Notes under the pieces: model-generated
What the model was told of the DNA's origin: nothing
What the model saw: the letters and a program-made list of their open reading frames with translations, nothing else
Databases searched by the model: none
Program-made: the position numbers and the translations under genes
From: Collinsella sp. AK_207A
Lineage (GTDB): Bacteria > Actinomycetota > Coriobacteriia > Coriobacteriales > Coriobacteriaceae
Direction of reading: 5' to 3'
Assembly: GCF_902501965.1 (NCBI RefSeq)
Contig: NZ_CABWID010000002.1
Location: 1 to 64,000 of the forward strand
DNA: 64,000 nt
Shown here: piece by piece, positions 36,497 through 45,076 of the stretch
Layout of the letters: each line of letters starts with the position of its first letter
Numbering within the stretch: the first letter of the stretch is position 1

Positions 36497-37411
36497 CTAT
36501 GCGTCGTATTCGATTCGAAGACTCGGGTCAGTTTCAAACTCATCGATGATGCCGTTGTAATTAGAAATCAACTCGGCGAGAACGTCGTGCCTGTATTTCG
36601 AGTTAAAGCAACCGTGCTCGTAGACGTTTGTCGACAGGAACTGCTGCAAATCCCAAACCTCGACCCTTTGCCCGATGCCCGCGTCCTCAAGCAGCGTTCG
36701 AGCGGTGATAACTCGATCGGAGATAGTCACGATAATCGGATGGAGCCCATGGGAAAGGTTCGCCTTGCACTTTTCGATGAGCAGATTCGCCGGTGCGGTA
36801 GTGCAGTGTATGGCGGTGTCATCGATGATGAAGTCTCCCTCGCGACCCGTCTGGTCATCGGCATCGGAAGCTCCGTGTATCTCCACCGTCGGCATCAGAA
36901 GCTCTAGTTTTGCGGCGACCAAGTGCTGGAGTACGCTTCCGGCGTACTTCATTCCAGGATTCTCTTTCTGGCGGTTCGCCGCCTGTTCAAGTAGTCCATT
37001 CACCGCGTCCGTGACACTCCTTGATGAATCGCGCGTCAGCTTGAAAGGCTGACCCGCAAAATACTCAAGAACGTGTCGAATCCAGTACTCTTCAATTGCC
37101 TCGAAATCAACCGGGGCTTCCATGTTATTGATGAGCTCAGCGTACATGCGCATTAAACCCATGTTGCCGCGGTTGGTTCGCCCCGCTTCCTTTGCAAGCT
37201 GCCTTTGAATCCCGTGGTCGGCAAGGATTTTCTTAAGGTTGCCCTCACCAAGACCGGCAACTTGCCCTTGCTTCCCCGTTACGTAGTCATCCGGGTCAAT
37301 TGGTAAGCTGTCTTTAGAAAAGGAACGCGTGAGCTGCACCATTAATGCAAGAGCGCCCTTCCCCTTAATCTTGTTGCTGATTCGGAAGTCCTCAAGGTCA
37401 TTCCAATCCAT
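36497..37411 (-). CDS. Putative type II restriction endonuclease (DUF4928-like)
   Basis: A 304-residue protein directly downstream of a DNA cytosine methyltransferase, with which it overlaps by 14 bases. It resembles the DUF4928 family known as partner of C5 methyltransferases. A possible PD-(D/E)xK core is the strand pair GREGDFIIDDTAIH (about 189-202) followed by NLLIEKCKANL (209-219), with the acidic helix around residues 160-170 before it. The N-terminal half, with GRTNRGN near residue 77, may read DNA. Base composition is clearly less G+C-rich than the flanking core genes, suggesting transfer. Recognition sequence unknown. Confidence 0.72.
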   Translation of the reverse strand: MDWNDLEDFRISNKIKGKGALALMVQLTRSFSKDSLPIDPDDYVTGKQGQVAGLGEGNLKKILADHGIQRQLAKEAGRTNRGNMGLMRMYAELINNMEAPVDFEAIEEYWIRHVLEYFAGQPFKLTRDSSRSVTDAVNGLLEQAANRQKENPGMKYAGSVLQHLVAAKLELLMPTVEIHGASDADDQTGREGDFIIDDTAIHCTTAPANLLIEKCKANLSHGLHPIIVTISDRVITARTLLEDAGIGQRVEVWDLQQFLSTNVYEHGCFNSKYRHDVLAELISNYNGIIDEFETDPSLRIEYDA

Positions 37412-38462
37412 TTGCCGCCTCCACTAACTGGAACAGAACGTTCTCGGCCAAATATTTTGCAACGGGAACCGCCACGGCATCCCCCATTGCGAAATACCCG
37501 TCGTTGTAGGTTCCCGGCAGCTCGAAATCATCGGGTGCACCCATGAGGCGTGCGACCTCTCGAACCGTCAATAAGCGTGCGTGCATCTCCTCACCGTCGC
37601 GACGAACGAGAAACTGTCGCGAAGACCCACCCGCAGGCGTTCTTAGGCACCCTGCGGTTCCGTCGCACCTCAGCTCAAGAACTTGCCTGCCGTTCCTAGT
37701 GCGTCGGTATCCTGTGGCATAGATGGACCCGGATTCGCGGAATTTCACGCGATGGCGCTCCGGGATAAGAAGCGTCGTCCTGTCCTTATCGAAAGGAATG
37801 TCGTCCTCAACGATGTCCTCAAGCGCGATTGAACGCGCGGGAGGCCGAGGAAGGTCCCACCATATGAAGTCAGCTATACTCTCGCCCAGCTTCGCCAAGG
37901 CGTTGGAGTGCGCCCAAGAGGGCCGGATGCCACGCAAGGACGAAGGAATTGGCCCCTTCGTGCCTATGACAAAAACACGTGGCCTCGACTGCGGAACGAA
38001 CAGGTCCGCGTTAATCAGAACGGCGCCGACCATATAGCCCCGCTCCGTCAACGCCTTGTGCAGGTGTCGGTAGTCCTCGCCGCCGTGGGCACTCACCAAG
38101 CCAGACACATTCTCAAGACAGATGACGCTGGGGGCCTTATCACCGGCTTCATCAATTATGCGCATCCATTGCCACACCAGCCCCGAACGCTTCGAGTAGA
38201 TCCCGTCGATATTTCCAGCAAGAGACAGGTCTTGACAGGGAAAAGATGCCCATGAGAGCACTGCGGGAGGAAGCTCCCCGCCGCTCACCTCAGAGATATC
38301 GCCAATATGCAGAATCGAGGCGTCAAGATTGGCTCGATAGACCTTTGCCTTGCGCTCACTTATGTCGTTAGCCCAGACAGAGCGAAAAGCCGAGGAGAGA
38401 CCACAGCTGACAAGACCCGACCCTGCGAAGAACTCATGAAACGGGTACTTCGTGTCTTTCAT
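37398..38462 (-). CDS. DNA (cytosine-5) methyltransferase
   Basis: A 354-residue C5 methyltransferase that protects the host sites of the adjacent nuclease. Motif I is FHEFFAGSGLVSCGL (8-22); the catalytic cysteine C76 lies in SFPCQDLSLAG; ENV (117-119), QSRPR (158-162) and the C-terminal motifs (LTVREVARLMGAPDDF, then NDGYFAMGDAVAVPVAKYLAENV) are all intact. The variable target-recognition region is about 180-290. It starts at 38462 after an A/T-rich leader. The pair is less G+C-rich than its surroundings and sits between a broken nuclease/IS remnant and a tRNA gene, as expected for an acquired defence module. Confidence 0.93.
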   Translation of the reverse strand: MKDTKYPFHEFFAGSGLVSCGLSSAFRSVWANDISERKAKVYRANLDASILHIGDISEVSGGELPPAVLSWASFPCQDLSLAGNIDGIYSKRSGLVWQWMRIIDEAGDKAPSVICLENVSGLVSAHGGEDYRHLHKALTERGYMVGAVLINADLFVPQSRPRVFVIGTKGPIPSSLRGIRPSWAHSNALAKLGESIADFIWWDLPRPPARSIALEDIVEDDIPFDKDRTTLLIPERHRVKFRESGSIYATGYRRTRNGRQVLELRCDGTAGCLRTPAGGSSRQFLVRRDGEEMHARLLTVREVARLMGAPDDFELPGTYNDGYFAMGDAVAVPVAKYLAENVLFQLVEAANGLE

Positions 38463-38598
38463 GCTCGCCTCCCTCTCGTTGATGGTCAGTTGAATAAAAA
38501 TACCACGGGGTTAGGACATTCATCCATAGCCGAAACGATGAGAGCAGAAGCCGCCCATGTTCTCGTACGCCAGCGACCAACGACTGCTCAAGCCTAGG

Positions 38599-38670
38599 CG
38601 GTTTTCAACGCTTTCCATAGCCGGAGAGCCCCAAAGCATGCCCGCAGGCTGTGGGAAGGGTTGAAAACCG
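38599..38670. repeat. Long near-perfect hairpin upstream of the methyltransferase
   Basis: Two 24-base arms (38599-38622 and 38647-38670) pair with a single G/G mismatch and a few G-U pairs, leaving a 24-base loop. The outer 11 bp CGGTTTTCAAC/GTTGAAAACCG are perfect. It is too long and has no T run, so it is not a typical terminator. It could be a structured RNA, a palindromic repeat unit (REP/MITE-like) or a recombination site. Confidence 0.7.
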
Positions 38671-38798
38671 TTAGTTGCCGGGTCGTTAGTTTTCTCCATA
38701 GATAATCTTTTCACCCACCTTTCACACACTCAGGCGCTCACATACACCGGAATACGAAAAAGGTCAGAGACTATGGCATCTCTGACCTGCGATCTCCC

Positions 38799-39060
38799 TG
38801 GTGCCCCCGGGCGGATTCGAAAACGACACCCGCGGGAAGTTGGTGGCGCGGGTGTCGGCGGCCCGAATCCGCCCCGCCCGCTCGCAAAAGGGCCGGATCC
38901 CTTGCGGAAAACCGGCCCCAAGCGTCTCGTGGTGCCCCCGGGCGGATTCGAAAACGACACCCGCGGGAAGTTGGTGGCGCGGGTGTCGACGGCCCGAATC
39001 CGCCCCGCCCGCTCGCAAAAGGGCCGGATCCCTTGCGGAAAACCGGCCCCAAGCGTCTCG
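38799..39060. repeat. Two tandem 131-bp units made of inverted tRNA-Arg 3' halves
   Basis: Copies at 38799-38929 and 38930-39060 differ at only one base (38858 versus 38989), and a third partial copy is the 3' end of the tRNA gene itself. Each unit starts with the 23 bases of the tRNA 3' end (T arm, acceptor, CCA), then holds an inverted copy of the 3' half (38979-39005 matches tRNA positions 40-66 at 25 of 27 bases), so the two form a large stem. A second hairpin GGGCCGG/CCGGCCC follows, with TTTT on the minus strand, resembling a terminator of the tRNA. Confidence 0.85.
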
Positions 39061-39136
39061 TGGTGCCCCCGGGCGGATTCGAACCGTCGACACCCGCTTT
39101 AGGAGAGCGGTGCTCTATCCCCTGAGCTACGGAGGC
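39061..39136 (-). tRNA. tRNA-Arg (anticodon CCT)
   Basis: A 76-base cloverleaf including an encoded CCA. The acceptor stem GCCTCCG pairs with CGGGGGC, the D arm is GCTC...GAGC, the anticodon stem CCGCT/AGCGG encloses CTCCTAA with anticodon CCT at 39103-39101, and the T arm carries GTTCGAATC. It reads AGG codons. Its 3' end is duplicated in the repeats just downstream, which suggests use as an integration site. Confidence 0.95.
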
Positions 39137-39332
39137 ACGTACGCGAAAATCATAGCACAGAACCACGCGCGGCCGCGCCCGTGCGGCGTGCAGCCAGCTC
39201 ATCGGTGCATGCGCCATGAAATCAGAAAAAGTGATAGCATTTCAACCTCGGTTTCACTAGAGTGCTTGCATGAAGAAATCTCGCCCGGACACCGTGCCGA
39301 TGAGCGGGGTTTGGGGGAACGCAAAAGGAGCC

Positions 39333-41561
39333 ATGTTGGACAAGCAGATCCCTGCTCATCGGGCAACCAAGACGCCCGTGATTACCGAGGAGGAGCGCGA
39401 GGCCATCGCCCGCGTCCGCAACACCCCGGGCAAGCACCCTCGCCAGGCCATTCCTTTCTCACTCGGCATGGTGCTCGTCACTCTAGGCGTGGTCTACGGC
39501 GATATCGGCACCAGCCCCATGTACGTGATGAAAGCCATCGTGGGAGGCAACGGCGGGCTTTCGAGCGTAAACGAGGAGATGGTCCTCGGTGCCCTCTCGC
39601 TCGTTATCTGGACGCTCACCCTGGTGACCACCGTAAAGTACGTGCTCGTGGCCATGAAGGCGGACAACAACGGCGAAGGTGGCATCTTCGCCCTGTACAG
39701 CCTGGTCAAGCACTACTCCAAGTACCTCATCATCCCAGCGATGATTGGCGGGGCCACGCTACTCGCCGACGGCATCCTCACCCCCGCCGTCACCGTAACG
39801 ACGGCCATCGAGGGCCTGCGGACCATCCCGCTCGGCACCCTCCTCGTGGGCGGGGACCAGGGCCGCGTGGTCGCCATCACCATCGCCATCATCTGTCTGC
39901 TCTTTGCGGTGCAGCGCTCCGGCACCTCGAGTATCGGCCGCGCGTTCGGACCGGTGATGACGCTCTGGTTCGGCTTTCTGGGCGTGGCCGGCGCCATGGC
40001 CCTCGCCTACGACCCGAGCGTGCTGCGCGCGCTCAACCCCGTGTACGGCGTGACCTTTCTCTTCTCTGCCCAGAACTATGCCGGCCCGATGATTCTGGGC
40101 TCTGTGTTCCTGGCCACCACGGGCGCCGAGGCCCTCTACTCCGACATGGGCCACGTAGGCCGCGTCAACATCTATGCAAGCTGGCCCTTCGTGAAGCTCT
40201 GCCTGATCCTCAACTACCTGGGACAGGGTGCTTGGCTTCTCTCCCACGCGCAGGACACCGGGCTGCAGAAGCTCGCCGACCTGAACCCGTTCTTCCAGAT
40301 GCTCCCCGAGGGCCTGCGCCCCTTCGCCGTGCTGCTCTCCACCGCGGCGGCCATCATCGCCAGCCAGGCGCTCATCACCGGCTCCTTCACGCTCGTCTCC
40401 GAGGCCGCGCGCCTGGACCTCATGCCGCATATGCAGGTCCACTACCCGAGCGCCACCAAGGGCCAGCTCTACATCCCCATGGTCAACACCATCATGTGGA
40501 TCGGCTGCGTGGGCGTGGTGCTTCTCTTCCAGACCTCCAGCCACATGGAAGCGGCCTACGGTCTGGCCATCACCCTCACCATGCTCATGACGACGATTCT
40601 GCTCTTCGTCTACCTCACGCGCATCCGGCAGCGCCGGCTCCTGGCCGCCGTGTTCCTGGTGTTCTTTGGCGCGATTGAGATCTCGTTCTTTGCCTCGAGC
40701 CTCACCAAGTTCCTGCATGGCGGCTACGTGACGCTGCTCATGGCGACGATCCTCTTCCTCGTGATGCTCGTGTGGCGCCGCGGCACCGCCATTGAGCGTG
40801 CGCAAACGGTCTTCCTGCCCATCCGCAACTATGTGGACCAGCTCGGCAAGCTGCGCGCCGACGAGAGCTATCCGCTGCTCGCCGATAACCTTGTCTTCCT
40901 AGTGAACGGCAGCGACCCCGGCATGATCGACCGCGACGTGCTCTACTCCATTCTGGACAAACACCCCAAGCGGGCGCGCGCGTACTGGTTCATCAGCGTG
41001 CTCGTGAGCGACGAGCCGTACCGGCGCACCTACACGGTGGATTCCTTTGGCACGGACTACGTGTTCAAGGTGCACCTCAAGCTGGGTTTTCGCGAGAATC
41101 AGCGCGTGAACACCTACCTGCGCCAGGTGGTGGCCACGCTCATGCGGACGGGCGAGCTACCGCCGCAGGAGCACGAGTATTCGGTGTATCGCCGCCGAAG
41201 CGACATCGGCGACTTCCGCTTCTGCATGCTGCGCAAGACACTCGTTCCCGAGACCGAGATCAGCCGTATGGACCATCACGTGATGGCGGTGAAGTACGCG
41301 ATCCGCCGCATCTGCGGCTCGCCGGCACGGTGGTTCGGCCTTGAGAACTCCTCGACGCTCATCGAGTACGTGCCGCTCTTTGCCCTCATGCGCCCCTCGG
41401 CGTCGCTCGAGCGCGAGCCGCTCTCCTACGACGAGCAGGCGGCGCCCCACACGGACGACGCGTCCGAGGACCTGTTCTCGAGCGGCATCTCCGCCGAGAA
41501 GACACGAGCGGTGCGCGGTATGGAGATGGACCCCACGGAAAGCATGCCGACGCTCAAATAA
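39333..41561 (+). CDS. kup: KUP-family potassium uptake protein
   Basis: A K+/H+ symporter of 742 residues with about 12 membrane helices in the first 480 and a cytoplasmic C-terminal domain. LGVVYGDIGTSPMYVMKAI opens the transport core; NGEGGIFALYSLV, ADGILTPAVTV and GAEALYSDMGHVGR are KUP signatures. The start at 39333 is preceded by AAAAGGAG, though spacing is short; an ATG at 39270 would add 21 residues but has no ribosome site. Conserved residues begin near residue 45, so either is possible. It is the first core gene after the tRNA and stands alone before a strong terminator. Confidence 0.93.
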   Translation: MLDKQIPAHRATKTPVITEEEREAIARVRNTPGKHPRQAIPFSLGMVLVTLGVVYGDIGTSPMYVMKAIVGGNGGLSSVNEEMVLGALSLVIWTLTLVTTVKYVLVAMKADNNGEGGIFALYSLVKHYSKYLIIPAMIGGATLLADGILTPAVTVTTAIEGLRTIPLGTLLVGGDQGRVVAITIAIICLLFAVQRSGTSSIGRAFGPVMTLWFGFLGVAGAMALAYDPSVLRALNPVYGVTFLFSAQNYAGPMILGSVFLATTGAEALYSDMGHVGRVNIYASWPFVKLCLILNYLGQGAWLLSHAQDTGLQKLADLNPFFQMLPEGLRPFAVLLSTAAAIIASQALITGSFTLVSEAARLDLMPHMQVHYPSATKGQLYIPMVNTIMWIGCVGVVLLFQTSSHMEAAYGLAITLTMLMTTILLFVYLTRIRQRRLLAAVFLVFFGAIEISFFASSLTKFLHGGYVTLLMATILFLVMLVWRRGTAIERAQTVFLPIRNYVDQLGKLRADESYPLLADNLVFLVNGSDPGMIDRDVLYSILDKHPKRARAYWFISVLVSDEPYRRTYTVDSFGTDYVFKVHLKLGFRENQRVNTYLRQVVATLMRTGELPPQEHEYSVYRRRSDIGDFRFCMLRKTLVPETEISRMDHHVMAVKYAIRRICGSPARWFGLENSSTLIEYVPLFALMRPSASLEREPLSYDEQAAPHTDDASEDLFSSGISAEKTRAVRGMEMDPTESMPTLK

Positions 41562-41583
41562 GGCTGCACCCAAATAAGGATCA

Positions 41584-41621
41584 GGCGGTGCGCGGGAAAC
41601 TCCTGCGCACCGCCTTTTGTT
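41584..41621 (+). terminator. Terminator of kup
   Basis: A perfect 10-bp stem GGCGGTGCGC/GCGCACCGCC is followed by TTTTGTTT. It overlaps the stop codon of convergent hypA and may work in both directions. Confidence 0.9.
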
Positions 41622-41974
41622 TAGCCTTCGTCGGGTGTGGCAATCTCCTTGATGACTGCCTCTTGGCCCTGGACCAGGTAGGTATGCCCGCTACCGCAGT
41701 ACGGGCAGGTGCGCCCATGCTCGACCGTCCCGTACGTCTGCTGGCAATCCTCGCAGAACGTGACGGCGGGAATCTCCTCCACCACGAGCTTGCAACCGTC
41801 CATGAGCGGTTTCTTGCTGCACGCCCAATTCCAGCAGTCCTCGAGGTAGCTCGGCACGATGCCCGACACCTCGCCCAGTTCGAGCGTCACGGACGACACC
41901 TTGTTCAGGCCGTTCTCGGCCGCCACGTCCTCAACGGACTCGATGATATGAAAGACGATTCCCAGCTCGTGCAT
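41621..41974 (-). CDS. hypA: Hydrogenase/urease nickel metallochaperone HypA
   Basis: A 117-residue nickel chaperone. The N-terminus MHEL supplies the nickel ligands (His2), and two CxxC pairs, FCEDC and CPYC, form the structural zinc site. HypA passes Ni(II) to NiFe hydrogenase, or urease in some species. No other hyp gene and no hydrogenase is present in this window, so its client must be elsewhere. It lies 140 bases downstream of the large Fe-S/FAD oxidoreductase on the same strand. Its ribosome site GGAAGG is about 11 bases from the start, longer than usual. Confidence 0.9.
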   Translation of the reverse strand: MHELGIVFHIIESVEDVAAENGLNKVSSVTLELGEVSGIVPSYLEDCWNWACSKKPLMDGCKLVVEEIPAVTFCEDCQQTYGTVEHGRTCPYCGSGHTYLVQGQEAVIKEIATPDEG

Positions 41975-42004
41975 GCAGTCGATATCCTTCCAACGTAACT
42001 ACTA

Positions 42005-42027
42005 GCACCGCATCTTTGAAGCGGTGC
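42005..42027 (-). terminator. Hairpin between the oxidoreductase and hypA
   Basis: GCACCGC/GCGGTGC, a perfect 7-bp stem with a 9-base loop; the following minus-strand bases TAGTAGTTAC are only weakly T-rich. Further GGTGCGGTGCC-like sequence near 42100 could form alternative pairings. Confidence 0.35.
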
Positions 42028-42114
42028 CCAGGTGCCGCAGATTGGCCCGAAAGAGGAGCGTCGCATGCTTGGGCACGCAAGCGACGGCTTGAGGGCCAAG
42101 GTGCGGTGCCCGGG

Positions 42115-44901
42115 TTACCGCTTCCCGAAGCGGATCTTAATCTCGCGCGTAAGCGCGTACTTCGCCAGGCTCGGGATCTTCTTCTCGTACTTCACCATCG
42201 TGGAGCACTCAGGGCGCTCACGATACAGATGAATGGCGTCGAACGCGCACTTGGTGGTGCAGAGGCCACAGCCGATGCACTTGTTCTCGTCCACCACCGA
42301 GGCGCCACAGCCCAGGCAGCGCGCGGTTTCCGCACGCACCTGCTCCTCGGTGAACGTCCGCACGTACTCCGCGAAGGGGCGCTCGTGCTCGGAGGCGTGG
42401 TCCACCGCGGGGACGTTGCGCTGCGCGGTGTCATACTCGCCGGGCTCCACCTGCGTGCGATCGAGCTGACGGTAGGCGCGCGGGTTGCGGCCGATGGTCA
42501 GCGTACCCTCCTGCACAAAGCGGTGGATGGACACGGCAGCCTCGTGACCAGCGGCGATGGCGTCGATGGCAAACTTGGGACCGGTGTAGACATCGCCGCC
42601 CACGAAGATGTCCGGCTCGGCGGTCTGATAGGTCTTGGAGTCTGCAACGGCGCCCTGGCCGCGACCCAGCTCCACCTTCGAGCCGGCGAGCAGGTCACCC
42701 CACACGATTGCCTGGCCTATGGAGAGCACCACGCGGTTGCACTCGAACGTGCGGGTGTCGTCCTCATCGTAGACCGGCGCGAAACGACCCTCGTCATTGA
42801 ACACGGAGACACAGCGCTTGAAAGTGATGCCGCGCACGCGACCGTCCTCGCCCACGAGGATCTCCTTGGGACCCCAGCCATGAGAGATGGCCACGCCGTC
42901 CTCGGTAGCCTCGCGCTGCTCATCCTTGCTAGCGGGCATCTCGGCCTCGGATTCCAGGCAGAGCATCTCCACGCGCTCGGAACCCAGACGCGCCGCGGTG
43001 CGCGCCACGTCGATGGCCACGTTGCCGCCGCCGACGACCACGGTGGTGCCGGAAAGCGCCGCGGCCTCGCCACCGTTCGCCTGAGCCTCGGAGACCTGGC
43101 GCAGGAAGTCCACAGCCACGGAAACGCCCTCGGCGTCCTCACCCGGAACGCCCGCACGACGGCCGCCCTGGCAGCCGATTGCCACGTAGAAGGCCTTGAA
43201 GCCCTGCGCGCGCAGCTCGTCGAGCGTCACGTCGCACCCGACCTCCACGCCGTAGCGGAACTCGGCGCCCATGGCCTCGATCACGTCAACCTCGGCCTGG
43301 ACCACGTCCTTCTCCAGCTTGTAGCTGGGAATACCATAGGTGAGCATGCCGCCCGGACGCGCGTTCTTCTCGAACACCACTGGGTGGTATCCCTTCTCGG
43401 CCAGGTAGAAGGCGCAGGAGAGGCCCGCGGGACCGGCGCCGATGATGGCAACCTTCTCCTCGAAGTCGCCGCCCACCTTGGGGCGCACCTGCGCGGGGAT
43501 GTAGCGCGTGTCGGCGTTCAGATCCTGGTCGGCGATGAACTTCTTGACCTCATCGATCGCGATGGCCTGGTCGACCGCACCGCGCGTGCAGGCGTCCTCG
43601 CAGCGGCGGTTGCACACGCGGCCGCACACCGCGGGCAGCGGATTCTCGCGCTTGATGAGGGCGAGCGCCTCCTGGTAGCGACCCTGCGCCGCCAGCTTGA
43701 GGTAGCCCTGCACGGCGATGTGCGCGGGGCAGGCTGTCTTGCACGGGGCCGTGCCCGTGTCGTAGGTCTCGATGCGGTTCTTGTTGCGGTAGTCCGGGCT
43801 CCACTTCTCGGGGCCCCACTTCACCGCGTCCGGCAGCTCCTGCTTGGGACACTCGGGCACCCGGTGCGTGCTCTTCTGGCAGAGCTTCTGGCCGAGCTTG
43901 ACGGCACCCGCGGGGCACACCTCAACGCAGCGGCCGCAGGCCACGCAATTCTCGGTCTTGGTGTGCGCCACGTAGGCCGAGCGCGAGAGGTTCGGGGTGT
44001 TGAACAGCTGGCTCGTACGCAGGGCATAGCACACGTTCACGTTGCAGTTGCAGATGGCGAAGATCTTGTTCTCACCGTCGATGTTGGTGATCTGGTGCAC
44101 GAAGCCGTTGTCCTCCGCGCGCTTGAAGATCTCCATGGCCTCCTCGCGCGTGATGTAGCGGCCGCGGTCGGTCTCCACCACGTAGTCGGCCATGTCTCCC
44201 ACGGCGATGCACCAGTCGTTGAAGTCGTCACCGCACGCTTCGCCCATCACTTTGCGGCTCATACGGCAGGAACAGGCGGAAGCGGCGTACTTGCCCTCGT
44301 ACTTGTCCAGCCAGTGCTGGATGTGCTCGATGGAGACGGAATGGCCCTCCTGCTCGATGGCCTTCTCGACGGGAATGACGTGCATGCCGATACCTGCGCC
44401 TCCCGGCGGGACCATCGGCGTGGCCTTGGAGAGCGGGCCCTTGCTCGCCTGCTCGAAGAACTTAGCGTAGACGGGATGCTCCTGCAGCTGGCCCCAGCGC
44501 ATGTTGAGGAACTCGGCGGAGCCGGGCACGAGCATGGGCAGCACCCACTGCTTGGTGCGGGTGGGATTCTCCCAGTTGTACTCGAGCAGACCCGTGTAGG
44601 AGAGGTCGTCGAGCATCTTCTCCAGCTTGCCGGCCTCTATACCCGTGGCCTTCACGGCAGCCTCGAGCGTGTACGGGTGGCGCATCTTCAGCTTGCAGAG
44701 CATATCGGCCTGCTCGTCGGTGGCCGCCTCGGCAAAGCTCCAGTACTCGTAGCCCAGCAGGTTCTTGCGTCCGAGCAGACGGTTGGTGCAGTGCTCGCAC
44801 AGGCGCACGATGCTCTCGCGCGGCTGGTCCGGTATGGGCGGCACGAACTCCGAGCCAATGTCCGGTTCGGTGAAACTGATGCCCGGTCCGTTCAAGATCA
44901 T
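42115..44901 (-). CDS. Large FAD/NAD(P)-dependent oxidoreductase with Fe-S cluster domains (GltD/NfnL-like core)
   Basis: A 928-residue cytosolic redox protein. The N-terminal part (1-300) has scattered cysteines (CEHC; CSCR; CNCNVNVC) of unknown fold. A ferredoxin motif CVACGRCVEVCP follows near residue 315. The central section is a GltD-type module: a helical cluster-binding region (CKTACPAHIAVQGYL, CGRVCNRRCEDAC), the FAD Rossmann motif GAGPAGLSCAFYLAEKGY and the NAD(P) motif VVGGGNVAIDVARTA. A last ferredoxin-like domain, CLGCGASVVDENKCIGCGLC, ends the protein. It likely moves electrons between NAD(P)H and ferredoxin or a partner oxidoreductase. Start at 44901 with AGAGGG upstream. It is divergent from a TetR gene with two operators between. 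Confidence 0.85.
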   Translation of the reverse strand: MILNGPGISFTEPDIGSEFVPPIPDQPRESIVRLCEHCTNRLLGRKNLLGYEYWSFAEAATDEQADMLCKLKMRHPYTLEAAVKATGIEAGKLEKMLDDLSYTGLLEYNWENPTRTKQWVLPMLVPGSAEFLNMRWGQLQEHPVYAKFFEQASKGPLSKATPMVPPGGAGIGMHVIPVEKAIEQEGHSVSIEHIQHWLDKYEGKYAASACSCRMSRKVMGEACGDDFNDWCIAVGDMADYVVETDRGRYITREEAMEIFKRAEDNGFVHQITNIDGENKIFAICNCNVNVCYALRTSQLFNTPNLSRSAYVAHTKTENCVACGRCVEVCPAGAVKLGQKLCQKSTHRVPECPKQELPDAVKWGPEKWSPDYRNKNRIETYDTGTAPCKTACPAHIAVQGYLKLAAQGRYQEALALIKRENPLPAVCGRVCNRRCEDACTRGAVDQAIAIDEVKKFIADQDLNADTRYIPAQVRPKVGGDFEEKVAIIGAGPAGLSCAFYLAEKGYHPVVFEKNARPGGMLTYGIPSYKLEKDVVQAEVDVIEAMGAEFRYGVEVGCDVTLDELRAQGFKAFYVAIGCQGGRRAGVPGEDAEGVSVAVDFLRQVSEAQANGGEAAALSGTTVVVGGGNVAIDVARTAARLGSERVEMLCLESEAEMPASKDEQREATEDGVAISHGWGPKEILVGEDGRVRGITFKRCVSVFNDEGRFAPVYDEDDTRTFECNRVVLSIGQAIVWGDLLAGSKVELGRGQGAVADSKTYQTAEPDIFVGGDVYTGPKFAIDAIAAGHEAAVSIHRFVQEGTLTIGRNPRAYRQLDRTQVEPGEYDTAQRNVPAVDHASEHERPFAEYVRTFTEEQVRAETARCLGCGASVVDENKCIGCGLCTTKCAFDAIHLYRERPECSTMVKYEKKIPSLAKYALTREIKIRFGKR

Positions 44902-44978
44902 GGAATCCCTCTTTCCCTTCGCGCGAACAGCCTCGGCGACCGGCCTTCCGCGCACCGCTCGCCTTTCGGCGAAACCTG

Positions 44979-45016
44979 TTGACACTCTGTCAAAATATAT
45001 ATTGACAGGTTGTCAA
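44979..45016. promoter_or_regulatory. Twin TetR-type operators
   Basis: Two perfect palindromes with identical arms, TTGACA-CTC-TGTCAA (44979-44993) and TTGACA-GGT-TGTCAA (45002-45016), are centred 23 bases apart, about two helical turns. They lie in A/T-rich DNA between the oxidoreductase and TetR genes and overlap TTGACA -35-like hexamers. Confidence 0.8.
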
Positions 45017-45076
45017 TACTATTCAAGACTGTAATCGGCCAGCGCGAGACGAGTGCTGCCGAGGGGAAGGAAGATC

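Noticed and set aside
38799-39060. CRISPR-like array
   Set aside because: Only two units, each 131 bp, with no unique spacers; the repeats derive from the neighbouring tRNA.
39101-39137. Integrase attachment site marking an intact island between this tRNA and pknB
   Set aside because: No second copy of the tRNA 3' end was found near 35,300-36,500 and no integrase gene is present, so the island borders cannot be fixed this way.
38801-40678. 625-codon plus-strand frame crossing the repeats, the tRNA and kup
   Set aside because: It reads through a tRNA gene and is out of frame with Kup; no protein-like features.
42016-44982. 988-codon plus-strand frame opposite the Fe-S/FAD oxidoreductase
   Set aside because: Shadow frame; the minus strand holds clear Rossmann and ferredoxin motifs over the same bases.
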